Made by a program: the position numbers and the translations under genes. The notes beneath the pieces were generated by a model that did no database searches, had not been told where the DNA came from, and saw nothing but the letters and a program-made list of their open reading frames with translations. From the NCBI GenBank assembly GCA_963422465.1, contig OY730172.1, forward strand, positions 310,001-374,000: DNA of 64,000 bases, given 5' to 3'. Position 1 is the first letter of the stretch. The number at the start of each line of letters is the position of its first letter. This document shows positions 33,226-45,579 of this stretch, piece after piece. The DNA comes from Lichina pygmaea (Eukaryota; Ascomycota; Lichinomycetes; Lichinales; Lichinaceae).

Positions 33226-34371
33226 CTTTGAAGACCCTCAAGGATGAGTACCTCAGGAGCAACCAACCCCGGATTCCCAGATGGAAAGATTAGCGTCCCC
33301 AAGCCAGACCTGTTCTACGGCGAAAGAAACAAGGTCGACGACTGGCTCATGTAACTCCAAGTCTACTTTCAATTCCAACCAGAGACAAAGCTGCCTAAGG
33401 AAAAGTGGCCCCTCTTTGCAACCACTTACATGAGAGGCAATGCTTATCGATGGATCAAGCCCTACGTCAACAAACATCTCTCAGGAAACGGAGACCACGA
33501 CAGCACGACAGAATGGATGACAAAATGGACGTGATTCAAGGACGAGATCAAAAGGATCCTTGGACTATCTAACAAAGACAAAGTGGCTATACGAATAATC
33601 CAGCACATCAAACAACAACGCTCAGCCGCAGAGTACACCACGCAGTTCAAACAATACTCAGTACTGACTGATTAGGACGATGACACCCTGATGGTCATGT
33701 ACTGACGTGGACTCAAGGAAAACATGAAGGATGAAATCACCTTCGACGGACGAGTGGTCAACACACTGGACAAGCTCATCACACAAGCAATCGACATTGA
33801 TGACAAACTATTCAAGCGAGCGATGGAGAAACGCCATGACAGAGGATACAACCACCCCGCATGGCATGTGAGCAACCACTACAAGCCACCTAACAAGGCA
33901 CCGCCACATGACCCATATGGCTATACACCTATGGAACTGGATGCAGTCCACCACAAGGGAAGGTTCACGAAGGGAAGGAACAACAAAAAGGGGAAAGCAC
34001 TGAAGTGCTATGCCTGTGGCAAGCTAGGCCACATGGTGAAAGACTGTCGTTCAAAGAACAAGGTGCACTGACAGCAACTTAATACGCTCGACAGAGACTG
34101 GAATGTCATCGAGCCAGAGGACCCACCAGGAGAGGCTCAGCTATCCCTCGAACAATGGGACAACTACGATCAGACATTGGAAGCAGGCCACCAACTGGCA
34201 ACATCAGGAGACAAGGACCTACCAGAACAGACAGGTCAGGACAAGAGACAGGAGCCCTTAACCACCTCTGATAGGGACCAAGACAAACCCGTGTCTATCA
34301 AAGAAGAAATACCACGAGGAAGCTATGCTTACAGCATGGACCCACGAAACCTACGGCACGGCGAACTACAG

Positions 34372-34644
34372 TGGAGGTTTTGCACAAAGCACTACTGCAC
34401 CTACCACGAACAACTACAAAGGTACAGAGGACATTCACCCTACCGCGCCACCTGCCACGAACATTGGGTCAATTGCAAGAAGGATGCGTGTGAGATCTAT
34501 CTCTGGGACAAACGCCAACACACCGCATTCCCCAGGCACACACATGATTGGCACGAACACCTCATGTTCCTACAGCAAGGCAACAACCACAACTGCTACG
34601 TCAACAATTGGCAGTACTGCCTCAAACCCAGATGTGACCAGCAT
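34372..34644 (+). other. Tandem W-x2-C-x4-C-x2-H motifs in the gamma gag-pol linker
   Basis: Three spaced copies occur: WRFCTKHYCTYH, WVNCKKDACEIY and WQYCLKPRCDQH. The middle copy ends in Tyr and is followed by a K...FP segment. The spacing equals that of the beta motifs at 13957-14139. Confidence 0.7.
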
Positions 34645-37600
34645 CAGCAAGATAAATTCACGAACAGATTCCTCAGAACTGATGGGAATGGCTGGATCCA
34701 TTGCCCAGTCAGTGGAAAAACACTTCAATCAGGAAAAGACTGAACTCCCTTGTCAAGGGGTGATATCGGGAGCTCAACAACATGACCCCTAGCAACGCAA
34801 AGCACCTGTGATTGCCTGTGTCACTACACGCCAATACGCCAGTACGGACATACGCGCTTGTTGATTCTGGAGCCAGTGGGAACTAAATTTCAAGACAACT
34901 TTACGACACCCTTGGCACTGGAAGAAGACGCAAGCAGCAGCCCTATCAGCTCGCGATGGCAAATAGACAGACAGAGCTAGTCTGCCATGAGACGCAGCCA
35001 ATGGAAATGGTTACCGGACACCATGCTGAAAGGATCCACCTTGATATTGTCGAGTTGGCCACTCAGGATATCTATTTGGGGATGCCTTGGCTAAAGAAGC
35101 ATAACCCAGTTGTTAACTGGAGGACAGGAGTACTCACATTTAGGAACTGCACTAACAACACAGCTCGGACCTGTTACCAGCCGCAGAAGGTGTGGACAGA
35201 TGAGGGAAGGAGTCCTCAGTGGAACCTCACTGACAGAAAGGACAACTCTGAAGAGAAGAGGTCTGCCTTGACAGGCACACCCCGGAACCAGGTGGCCAAA
35301 CAGTCAGAGATGAAGAGAGAGGAAGTTGTTAACCCTCTGGAGATCCCTGAAGAGTACTGACCTGGGTATGATAACCTCTTTCAGGAAGAGACAACAACAG
35401 CAGTGTTGCCTAAGCACCAAACTTGGGATCATGAGATCAAGTTGCAACCAGGGACAGAGCCAGGATTTGGACCAATTTACCAGTTATCAGAGAAAGAGCT
35501 CCAAGTACTTCGCGAGTACCTGGAGGAAAACCTGAAAAAGAGTTTCATTCAAGAATCTCAATCGCCAGCAGGATACCCGATACTATTTGCACCAAAGAAA
35601 GACGGAAGTCTTTGACTTTGTGTGGATTACAGGAAACTCAACGATATTACCATCAAAAACTGATATCTGTTGCCAAATGCAAACAAATTGCGAGACAGGA
35701 TCAGCCAAGCTACAATCTTTACCAAGCTGGACTTGAAAGGAGCATACAACCTGATACGCATGAAAGAAGGAGAAGAATGGAAGACAGCCTTCAGAACCTA
35801 ATATGGACACTACGAGTATCTGGTTATGCCATTCGGACTCACGAACACACCAGCAACATGTCAAGTATTGATCAACAACATCATCAGAGCACACCTGGAC
35901 CAAACAGCTATCGCCTACTTAGACGAAATTCTTGTCTACTTGAACACGTAACAGGAACATACCAAACATGTGAAGGATGTTCTACGATGTGTACAAGAGG
36001 TAGGGCTCAAGCTCAACCTGAAGAAATACAAGTTCAACAAACCGGAAGTTGAATTCCTCGGATACATTATAGGAATCAAAGGGATCAAGATTGACCCTGA
36101 GAAAATCAAAGTGATTCAGCAATGGCCAACACTGACATCAGTTAAGGAAGTACAAGTCTTCCTAGGATTTGCCAACTTCAACTGACAGTTTATCAAGAAC
36201 TACTCACAGACAGCAACACCACTGACAGAACTCACGAAGAAGGACGTGGAGTACTGGTGGACGGAGAGACAACAAAAAGCATTCCAGCAGCTCAAGGACG
36301 CTTGCGCCAAGGAACCAGTTCTCCTCAACTTCAAGACAGGCCAACCGACACAAATCAAAACAGACACTTCAGACCAAGCAGTGGGAGCATGTTTATGCCA
36401 ACAGGCAGACGACAAGTGGCACCCAGTTGCCTAGTACTCACGCAAAATGACACAAGCGGAACAGAACTATGATATCCACGACAAAGAGCTACTGGCAGTC
36501 GTCAACACACTCGAACACTGGAGAGTGTACGTGGAAAGCAGTTCTGAACTCACTATTCTCACAGACCACAAGAATCTGACAACGTTCATGACAACCAAGA
36601 AGCTGAACAGACGACAAGTCAGATGGGCTGAACTCCTAGGGCAACACAAGTTCAAGATCTTGTACACCCCCGGACAGGACAATGGGAGAGCAGATGCACT
36701 AAGCTGACAAAAAGACCACATGGAAGATGATGAACGCCAAGGAACGATCTTACAGCAGGACCAGCGAGGAAACCTGGTGCCTTGACCACAGATCAACAAG
36801 CTTATGGCAGAAGACACTGAAGAATTAATAAGGAACTACCACGACAACCCAGCACATGGTCACCCAGGAATCACCAAGACCACAGACCTTATCCAACGGG
36901 CAGGGAATAATGTCATCAACCTCTGACAACATGTCACAAGCTACATCAGCAAATGTCTACTGTGCCAGAAAAACAAATATGGAAGACACAAGCCATATAG
37001 AGAAGGACACCCGAACACGATACCAAGAGGCCTGTGGGAAGACGTGTCAATGGACTTCATCACGAAGCTACCCAAGTCCAAAGACCCAGTCACAGGAATC
37101 ACCTACAACTTGATTATGGTGATAGTGGACAGATTCACAAAATATCTGATAGTGGTACTATTCAAGGAGACCCACACAGCAGAACAGTTGGGACACCTCT
37201 TACTGGACAGGTTGGTCAGAGATCACAAAGTTCCAATCACGATCATTACAGACAGAGACAAACTCTTCATGTCCAACTACTGGAAGACAATCAGTGCAGC
37301 CATGGGAACAAAACCCAAAATGTCTACGGCCTATCACCCACGAACTGACAGCCAGACAGAGCAAGCAAACCAAGTCCTGGAGACTTATTTGTGGCATTAC
37401 ATCAACCAGACCCACAGCAATTGGGTACAGTTATTACTGGTGGCACAGCTGGCAATCAACCAGCACAGATCAGACTCAACAAAGGAATCGCCATTCTTTG
37501 CCAATTTTCGACAACATGCGAACATCGGAATACCAAGCAGAGCTTCACCAAACACGGAGAAAGCACTCCAACATGACAAGCTCCTACGACAAACACACAC

Positions 37601-38208
37601 GATGATGAGGCACTACCTTCAAGAGACCTCGGAAAAAATGCAGTGTCAAATGGACAAAAAATCGAAAATAGCACCTCAGCTAAAGAAGGGGGATAAAGTC
37701 TACCTCCTCACAAAAAATTGGAAAACAAAAAAGCCAAAGACGAAGAAACTTGACAATATCAAGGTCGGACTATTTTCAGTCGAAGAGAAAACAGGACCAG
37801 TCAACGTCAAGATACGACTACCAAGGGATGCCAGAGTCCATCCAAACTTTCATATATTGATGATTGAACCAGCCGACCAGAGCACACCCTTGCAGGAAAT
37901 ATTTTATTACCAACCTGAAGAAGAACAAGAGTTTGAAGTTGAACAGATCCTGGCTAGGAAAGGTCAGCAATACCTCGTCAAGTGGAAAGGATACCCAGAC
38001 TTGGAGAATACCTGGGAACCACTCAAGAACCTCGCGAGCTGCCAGCTTCTTCTGCGACAGTTTTGGCAGGAGCAGGACTGAACAGCTTGGCCTGCAGGAG
38101 GGACATGTCAATGACTAATCAAGTCAAATCCTCGCCATCCGACTCCATCTCTTTCACCAGACACTGAAGCTTCTGCCTCGCACAGACCTCAGCACCTTCC
38201 AACACCTT

Positions 38209-38529
38209 TCACTTCCGAGACAGACAAACTTGCACTGCGGCAAGTTGTTTGAAGAGTGCGTCGCGTGTTGCCTCTTCAGCGGCCACATCCTCACAAAGGT
38301 TGTCCTGGGATATGTTCAGAGATTTCCAAGACACAGAGACACAAGACCTCCCACGCTGAGTGCACGCAGCACATTTCAACTTATCGTCTTCCCCCAGCAT
38401 CTGGAAGCACAGACGACCACGGAGAACACAAAAGTCGCAGGGCATACACAAAACAAAACCCTGATTGTGGATTTGAGCAGTAAGCTGAGTTCGGCTAACA
38501 GTCGCACATGACTTTAGAGATATGACCAA
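38209..38529 (-). CDS. Opposite-strand ORF of gamma element D1: tandem C-x2-C-x6-C protein
   Basis: An open frame on the strand opposite pol, between the chromodomain stop (38081) and the 3' LTR (38567). The clusters CDFCVLRGRLC and CAACTQRGRSC are 11 residues apart, each C-x2-C-x3-G-x2-C. A helical, acidic segment follows. No good in-frame ATG precedes the clusters, so the true start is unclear; an internal Met lies just before the first cluster. The D3 copy (46932-47123 and upstream) has the same clusters. Same position, strand and spacing as the beta ORF. Confidence 0.55.
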   Translation of the reverse strand: MVISLKSCATVSRTQLTAQIHNQGFVLCMPCDFCVLRGRLCFQMLGEDDKLKCAACTQRGRSCVSVSWKSLNISQDNLCEDVAAEEATRDALFKQLAAVQVCLSRK

Positions 38530-38566
38530 GTTTCATCAAGACGATGAAAGATGGAGAGGAGGATAG

Positions 38567-39149
38567 TGTTACGACCCAGGAGGAACACAGTCTTTATACT
38601 CACAGAAAGCAGCAGACAGGATACTGGACAGAAGTACCAGGCAGCATAACACGGGAATCAGTCACGTGACCGGCGAGACTGACCAGGGGTTGCTCGCCGC
38701 AGCACGCATATGTGTGAGCAAAGTGAGCAGAGCTCACCCAGCTCGCCGCAGCATGCATGAACAGTGAGCAAAGTGAGCAGAGCTCGCCCAGCTTGCTGCA
38801 GCATGCATGAACAAGTGAGCAAAGTGAGCAGAGCTCACCCAGCTCGCTGCAGCATGCATGAACAAGTGAGCAAAGTGAGCAGAGCTCACTGAGCTCACAG
38901 ACTGAGCACTATATAGTCTGGCGATAGTTCCCTTATAGAACAATTGTCTTCAACTCATGTTGTGATCCAGACAACTAGATCTACTTCAATACAATCTTGT
39001 ACGAAGCCACTGATCAGGTGTCATCACCACCACGTTCCACCAAACCCCTTCACACTCCTTGACACTCCTCTCCTGCGAGAACCAACCCACCTTCCGCATC
39101 TCGCCCTAATCCTATACTCGGATAGGACAGTACAGTACGGACCGCAACA
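38567..39149 (+). repeat. 3' LTR of D1
   Basis: A 583 bp LTR, 36 bp shorter than the 5' LTR; the difference lies in the tandem-repeat part. It is preceded by the purine tract GGAGAGGAGGATAG. Confidence 0.93.
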
Positions 39150-39219
39150 CCTGATGGGTGATCTTCTATTTGCTGAGCTATTGCTCAAAGTTCTTTGTGC
39201 TTGGTGGCTTGCACATCTC

Positions 39220-39678
39220 TCAGTATCGTACAAGCACTTCCTTCTCCCATGTCTTGTCTGTTGTTGTGAATTGTTGCTTGAGCTTCACAAGCATCTTGTT
39301 TGGGGATTTGCAGTGGTAGATGTATAGGACAATGGCTTGTGAGAGTGATTCAAGAATACACACAGTGAAGCTATTCAGAGCTTTCATCTTTTGCTCATAC
39401 TTTGTAAGTTCATTGTTGTATTTGGTCATCATGATTGTGTAGAGCTGTGTTTCTCTATTATCCAATGTGCCAAGTTCTGTTTTCAAGCTGTTGATGGTCT
39501 GAGCAGTTGGTTTGATCAGTTCCTCTGGCTTGGAGACTGTTGCTTCTGGTTTAACAAAGTCCCAGATTTGGTGGGTCTTTGCTGTGGCTTCTATGATCAG
39601 ATACCACTGGTCCCAATTACTCCGTCCAATCAGCATCACTGTGGTGCGCAATATCAAGGTCTCAAGTGAGGTGGTCAT
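39220..39678 (-). CDS. Copia gag, first half
   Basis: A 152-codon open stretch with the typical copia gag start (GRSNWDQWYLIIEA near residue 19) and the helical region before the zinc knuckle. It belongs to element I and is separated from its second half by D1. It has no integrase or RT of its own. Confidence 0.7.
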   Translation of the reverse strand: MTTSLETLILRTTVMLIGRSNWDQWYLIIEATAKTHQIWDFVKPEATVSKPEELIKPTAQTINSLKTELGTLDNRETQLYTIMMTKYNNELTKYEQKMKALNSFTVCILESLSQAIVLYIYHCKSPNKMLVKLKQQFTTTDKTWEKEVLVRY

Positions 39679-39743
39679 TTTGCAGGTTTGCAGTCATGAA
39701 GTCAGGTGACACGAAGATTCAGGGGCTGTGAGCTCTGGCTCTA

Positions 39744-40209
39744 TGTTAAGGCCTAGACCGGAACAGCCCAGGTAAGTGAGGGAGGAGTGTTAGTCATGCG
39801 GAACAACATCCGACTGATCCGGTGGACAAGCAAGAGCTAAGCGAGGAGCTTGTCCGGTGGACAAGCAAGAGCTAAGCGAGGAGCTTGTCCGGTGGACAAG
39901 CAGGAGCTAAGTGAGGAGCTTGTCCGGTGGACAAGCAGGAGCTAAGCAAGGAGCTCGTCCACGCAAAAGGATGATACCCCTCAAGGAGACCCCCCCCCTT
40001 GGGGCATCTGTATAAAGACTCCCAAAGAGCCCGGAGAGATTAGCTCTCCAGGCTGAACACATGCAAGCAATACAAACCCATTGTACGGAGACAATAGCAC
40101 AGGAGAGTTACCCCACCTGTCTATTCCTCTACCGAGTCCCTGTCTAGAATCTGCCCACGAAGCAACAGACTGTACCAGTTTCTGTGTGAACCTGGCCTGG
40201 CCTTTAACA
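39744..40209 (+). repeat. 5' LTR of C2
   Basis: A 466 bp LTR with four 35 bp hairpin-bearing units (39818-39962) and TATAAA at 40011-40016. Confidence 0.94.
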
Positions 40210-40219
40210 GTTTCAGCCT
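40050..40219 (+). promoter_or_regulatory. Self-priming pair of the beta element
   Basis: AGGCTGAA at 40050-40057, 39 bp after the TATA box, is the exact complement of TTCAGCCT at 40212-40219, which begins two bases inside the LTR. No tRNA-type TGG primer site is present. Confidence 0.6.
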
Positions 40220-43200
40220 CTAACATACAGGACACTGACTTGATACGATGGTGGATCCACGCAGCCCTACCCCTTCTCAGGCGGCCCAAGTCCAGGCTGT
40301 CCAGGCAGCACCTATTGTTAACCTACCCCCGAAGCCCTTGAAGGTAGGTGCCCCGAAGAGGTACGATGGATCCAGGGGAGGACTGGAGTTGTTCTTCTCA
40401 CAACTGGAGCTCTACTATGGGTTCAACACAGCCCAGTTCCCAACAGACCAGGAGAAGGTGCTATTTGCAGCCTCCTACCTGGAAGGACCAGCCTTCGCTT
40501 GGTTCAACATCTACTTAAGGGATTACCTAGACAATCAGGCAGACCCCAAGGCACAAGAAGACAATACCCGACAAGTCATGGGAAGCTTGAAAACCTTTAA
40601 GACAGCCATGAGAAAGATGTTTGGGATCCTTGACAAGGAAAGGGATGTGGAACAAAAGCTCCAAGCACTGCGGCAAACTGGATCAGCATCGGAATTTGCG
40701 GCGAAGTTCCAACAACTAGCAGTGAGGACCCAGTGGGGGGACAGTGCACTAACAGCACTATTCTACCAAGGCCTCAAGGAACAAGTCAAGGACGACATCG
40801 CGCGAGGAGACTGACCAGCCAAGCTCTACAAAATGATTGAGACTGCGGCCCGCATCGACGACCGACAGTTCGAGAGAGAGCTTGAGAAGCGAGGCAAGCA
40901 GACAAAACCATGGGTGAAGAAAAAGCCAACACCTGCCAAAGATAACTACAGCTTGGTACCTATGGAAATCAACACAGCAGAACCACGAAAGAAGGAGACA
41001 CAGAAGTGTTACAACTGTCAGAAAGTGGGCCACCTCACAGTAAACTGCAGGAGCAAGAAGAGGAACAAGGAGGGCAAAGGGAAGCAGTTGAACACCACAA
41101 GCGCCTGGAAAGGCAGGGAGATGGAGAAGCCCCAGAGGACCCCCCAAGGCACACTGCCCCACAATCACCCTGAGGCGGCACTCCTCAGAGAGGAGGATGA
41201 CCTCTGACAACACGCTGAAAAACTTGAGAACATGCTCCAAGAAACCTTGGACCACCTTGATGAGGTCTGAAGAAGGGTCAACAAGATCCACTGGGAGGAA
41301 GACTTGATCTCCGAGTTTGACACAACCGGCTACATGGAGGAACAGGTTGACAACAAGGAAACCCAGCCACCACCAGTCCCCGACAAACCTGTCCTTCGAC
41401 GACAGGACGCAACCCTATCGGAAATAGGGGAGACGCAAGTGTCACGATGGGTCAACAACACCCTCAGCATCATACAGGTCAGAGATATTGCTGATGATTG
41501 CAACCAAGACCTGAGGGAACAATGCACCACCACACGATGCAAACAACACGTGGTAGAGCGTCAGGCCCAGGGCCTAGGCGGCTCAAAAAACTAGCAGCAC
41601 TCTTCAAAACTGGGGTTGGAAGAGCAGGCAAGACAACACCCCAGGAGGAAGGAGTCAAGCTGAGTCTTGACACAACAGCCTGCAGCCCGCACTTTCACAT
41701 CAAGATCAGAGTCAATGGGTGGTTGGCTAAGGCCATGATCAACTCTGGTGTGACTGGCAACTTCATGTCAGAAAGCTTTGCCAGAAGAAACAAGGTTCCA
41801 GTCCAAGGCAAGAAAGACCCCTACCAGTTGACAGTGGTGGACAGAACACCACTCTCCAAAGACAAGGGACAAGTGACAAAGGAGACCAAGAGCCTGAGAC
41901 TGAGTGTCCATGGCATGACGATCAGAACAGAAGAATTCAACTTGGTCCGGATACCACACAAAGTTATATTGGGACTTCCGTGGTTGGAAAAACAAAACCC
42001 AAGGATTGACTGGAAAAGAAGGCAACTAGTCTTTCTGGATGAGACACTGGTCATGTCAGAACCAGGGGTGATGATTAAAGAAATCTCACTGACACAGTGG
42101 AAGAAACACCACCAGTGTGGGGAGGCCTGTGTGGCCTGGATGAAACCCCGAACACAACAACTTTGCACCACGCAAGACACCGTGGGCGAGACTCAGGCAC
42201 CGCAGTTGCCAAGTGAGTATAAAGAATACCAGGAGATGTTCGAAGAAACAGCGATTGTGACACTACCGGAACATCAGGAGTGGGACCACAAGATTCTGCT
42301 AGAAGACAGAAAAAAACCCACACACAGCCCTATCTACACTCTGTCAGCAAAAGAGCTTGAGGCCCTGAGAGACTACCTGGACAAGAACCTAGCGAAAGAG
42401 TTCATAAGACCTTCAACATCACCGGCTGGATACCCGATATTGTTTGTACCAAAGAAAGATGGCAAACTTCGACTGTGTGTTGATTATCAGCGGCTAAATG
42501 TGATTACAGTGAAAAACTGTTACCCGCTGCTATTGATATCGGAAATCCAAGACCAGATCCAAGGAGCCAAATAGTTTACCAAGTTCAACATTCAAGGTGC
42601 TTTCAACCTGGTTAGGATGAAAGACGGTGAAGAATGGAAGACAGCCTTTCGTACAAGGTACGGGCACTACAAGTATACTGTGATGCTATTCAGCCTTACG
42701 AATGCACCAGCGACATTCCAATCACTTATTAACACTGTCCTCCGACAATACCTGGACATATTTGTCACCGCTTATATCGACAATGTCTTGGTATACACCA
42801 ATGGAACCTTGGAGGAGCACAAACAGCATGTCAAGAAGATTCTACATGCGCTCCAGAGAGCAGGGATAAGGTTACGCCTGGATAAAAGTGTTTTCCACAC
42901 AAAGGAAGTAGAATATTTGGGGTTGATCCTGACAACAGAAGGAATCTGAATGGACAACATGAAGACGGCAGCAGTACAAGACTGGCCAACACCCAAAAAC
43001 CTCAAAGAAGTACAATCCTTCCTAGGGTTTGCAAACTTCTACTGACAATTCATCAAGGACTACTCAAGAACAGCAGCAGCCTTGACAGAGTTAACCAGAA
43101 AGAACAAATCTTTCAGGTGGGGGGAGAGCCAACAAGCGGCCTTCCAGGAGTTGAAGAATAAATTCATCTCCACACCCATTTTGGCATTGTTTGACCCCGA

Positions 43201-44945
43201 GAAGAGGATCATTCTGGAGACTGATGCCTTGGACCAAGCATTGGGATCCTGCTTGTGTCAACCAGACGCTGACAACCGCTTACACCCTGTCGCGTACTGA
43301 TCAAGAAAGTTCTCTGGCCCAGAACTGAGGTACAACGTTCACGACAAAGAGTTGTTAGCAATTGTCGACGCATTCCAAGAATGGAGGCCTTACTTGGAGG
43401 AGGCAAAATACACGATAGACGTGTACTCAGACCACAAAAACTTAGCTTACTTCACAACAACAAAGAAGCTAAACCAATGACAAGTTCGATGGGCAGAGTT
43501 GTTAGCATCATACAACTTCCAAATCCTCTACCGGAAGAGCACTGAAAATGCTTGAGCGGACACCCTCAGCAGGCGACCAGACCTGATGGATGAGAAAACA
43601 ACAGAGGAACACCCAATCCTAGCGACAAAAGGACAAACCCTGGTCTATGCCCAACCCCAACTGGCAACAACAGAAACAAAGGGTCCACTCCTTACCCTTG
43701 GCCACAAGACAGCAAACGAAAAGGAAACTGTGCCAGGAAGAGCACAAGAGGAGGTGATCCGGAGGCACCATGACAGGCCTTTGCATGGACACCCCGGGCG
43801 AGATAAAACCTTGGAGAAAATTCAAAGGAACTACCACTTCAACAGAATGAAGTGCAAGGTGACAGAGTTCATCCGCAACTGCGAACAGTGCGCGAAGAAC
43901 AAACCATCAAGGCATAAGCCCTACAGGCAGGCACAGCAGATGGACCTACCCGAGGCACCATGGGAAACTATCACAATGGATTTCGTGGTCAAGTTGCCAA
44001 AGTCAACAGACCCAGCAACAAAGGTGGTATACGATAGTATTTTGGTGGTTGTTGACAAACTCACCAAATACGCCTACCTGGTCCTGTGGAAAGAGTCAGG
44101 AACTGTGAACAAACTTGCGAGTGTTCTACTCAGAGAGCTGGTAAGCCACCGAGGGCTACCAAAGACAATCATCTCAGATCGAGACAAACTCTTCACCTCA
44201 AAATTCTGGAACACGTGGACAAGGCAACTTGGCATTGATACAAGGATGTCAACAGCCTACCACCCACAAACCAACAGACAAACTGAGCAGACAAACCAGA
44301 CAATAGAGCAGTATCTACAACACTACGTCAACCACCAGCAGGACAACTGGGTGGAACTGCTACCAATAGCCCAGTTTGCGTACAACGACCAGCAACACAG
44401 TGTGACAGGGACAACACTGTTCTTTGTGAACTACGGAAGAAACCTCCGATGGCAGGCAACAGTAGGAGGCAACATTGTTGATGTTAGCAAGCTCACTGCT
44501 ATGCACAAGATGATGAAAACAACGATCAACCGTGCCCAGAACACCACCGCCCGCCAGTTACACGACAAAAGGTTGAAGGGACCAACCCTGGAAAGGGGAG
44601 ATAAGGTCTACCTATCAACAAAAAACCTGCGCTTGAAGCGACTGAGCAAAAAGCTGGACCATGTACGAATCAGACTATTCGAAATCAAGAAGCACACTGG
44701 GAAAGTCAACTATCAACTGAGACTGCCATGAAAAGCAAGGATACACTGAGTATTCCATGTCTCGCTGCTCGAACCAGCACCCAGCGACGTGGAGGTCAAA
44801 ACAGAATGGAACTTTGAGGACAACAAAGAAGAGTACGATGTTGAAAGGATCCTGGATAGTCGGAGAAACAGACAGAAAACTGAGTACCTGGTGAAGTGGT
44901 TAGGATTTAACAAAGAGGAGAATTCGTGGGAACCAACCGAGAACT

Positions 44946-45518
44946 TCAGCTCTGCGATGAACCAGAAACTGGTGGATTACCACTGAGCAAATCCACAGTG
45001 ACCAGGTCCGACGGAGACAACAGCTCGAGAGAAGCCAAAGTCTCTGAAGAGAAGACGTCCTCAAAGGACAGTGGAGCAGCAGCTTGACAGGCCTCCTGTT
45101 CGTGGATAACACGGAGGGCCTCTTGTTCCTGAGCATCAAGGGACTCTTGATCCTTGATGGCTGACAGCTCACGACAGATAGCATCAGCCTCCTTCTGTGA
45201 GAGATGACCCAGCTGCCAGCGGAGGCAGATCTGCCGGGGAAGCAGCTTTGACAGTTGGTCATCAGTCTCCCGCAGCTGAGCCTTGAGCTGCTCACGCTCA
45301 AGTTCCATCTTCTTCCATTCTGATTCCAAGAGATGAAGGTCGCAGCAACAACCCTTCTCAATGCACCAACAACAAAAAGACGATGCAGAACTCACGACAC
45401 ACTTGGTGTGGTCACGACAACAAGCACCACATGCGATTTTTGATTCCTTGCCTATTTTGCTAACACAACAAGAGAGAAAACTGCGACGACAAGTTCGAGT
45501 TGTCTGGCTTTGGTTCAT
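44946..45518 (-). CDS. Opposite-strand ORF of beta element C2: Cys-cluster and coiled-coil protein, 190 aa
   Basis: Same length, strand relation and position as 9988-10560 in C1: an ATG start about 60 bp from the 3' LTR, and an end that overlaps the chromodomain frame by 41 bp. The cluster pair (CGACCRDHTKC, CCWCIEKGCCC) and the coiled coil are kept. By eye roughly 25-30 residues differ from the C1 version. The frame is open throughout although the sense-strand polyprotein is not. Confidence 0.7.
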   Translation of the reverse strand: MNQSQTTRTCRRSFLSCCVSKIGKESKIACGACCRDHTKCVVSSASSFCCWCIEKGCCCDLHLLESEWKKMELEREQLKAQLRETDDQLSKLLPRQICLRWQLGHLSQKEADAICRELSAIKDQESLDAQEQEALRVIHEQEACQAAAPLSFEDVFSSETLASLELLSPSDLVTVDLLSGNPPVSGSSQS

Positions 45519-45579
45519 GGCAAAAGAGGAGCAGGAATGAAAAGGATCTGGGGACAGAACCCTTGGAGGGAGGGGATAG

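Larger units (their letters stand above)
32607..39149 (+). mobile_element. Gamma-family Ty3/gypsy chromovirus copy D1, both LTRs present
   Basis: A 6543 bp element with CCTGA at 32602-32606 and 39150-39154. In order: gag (about 33246-33900), CCHC knuckle (about 34005-34050, CYACGKLGHMVKDC), a Cys/His-rich repeat region (34372-34644), protease (near 34860, DSGASGN), RT (about 35400-36185), RNase H (about 36246-36707), integrase (about 36800-37700), chromodomain (about 37920-38030, YLVKWKGYPDLENTWEP), an opposite-strand ORF (38209-38529) and the 3' LTR. It splits the copia gag. It is broken in many places. Confidence 0.95.
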
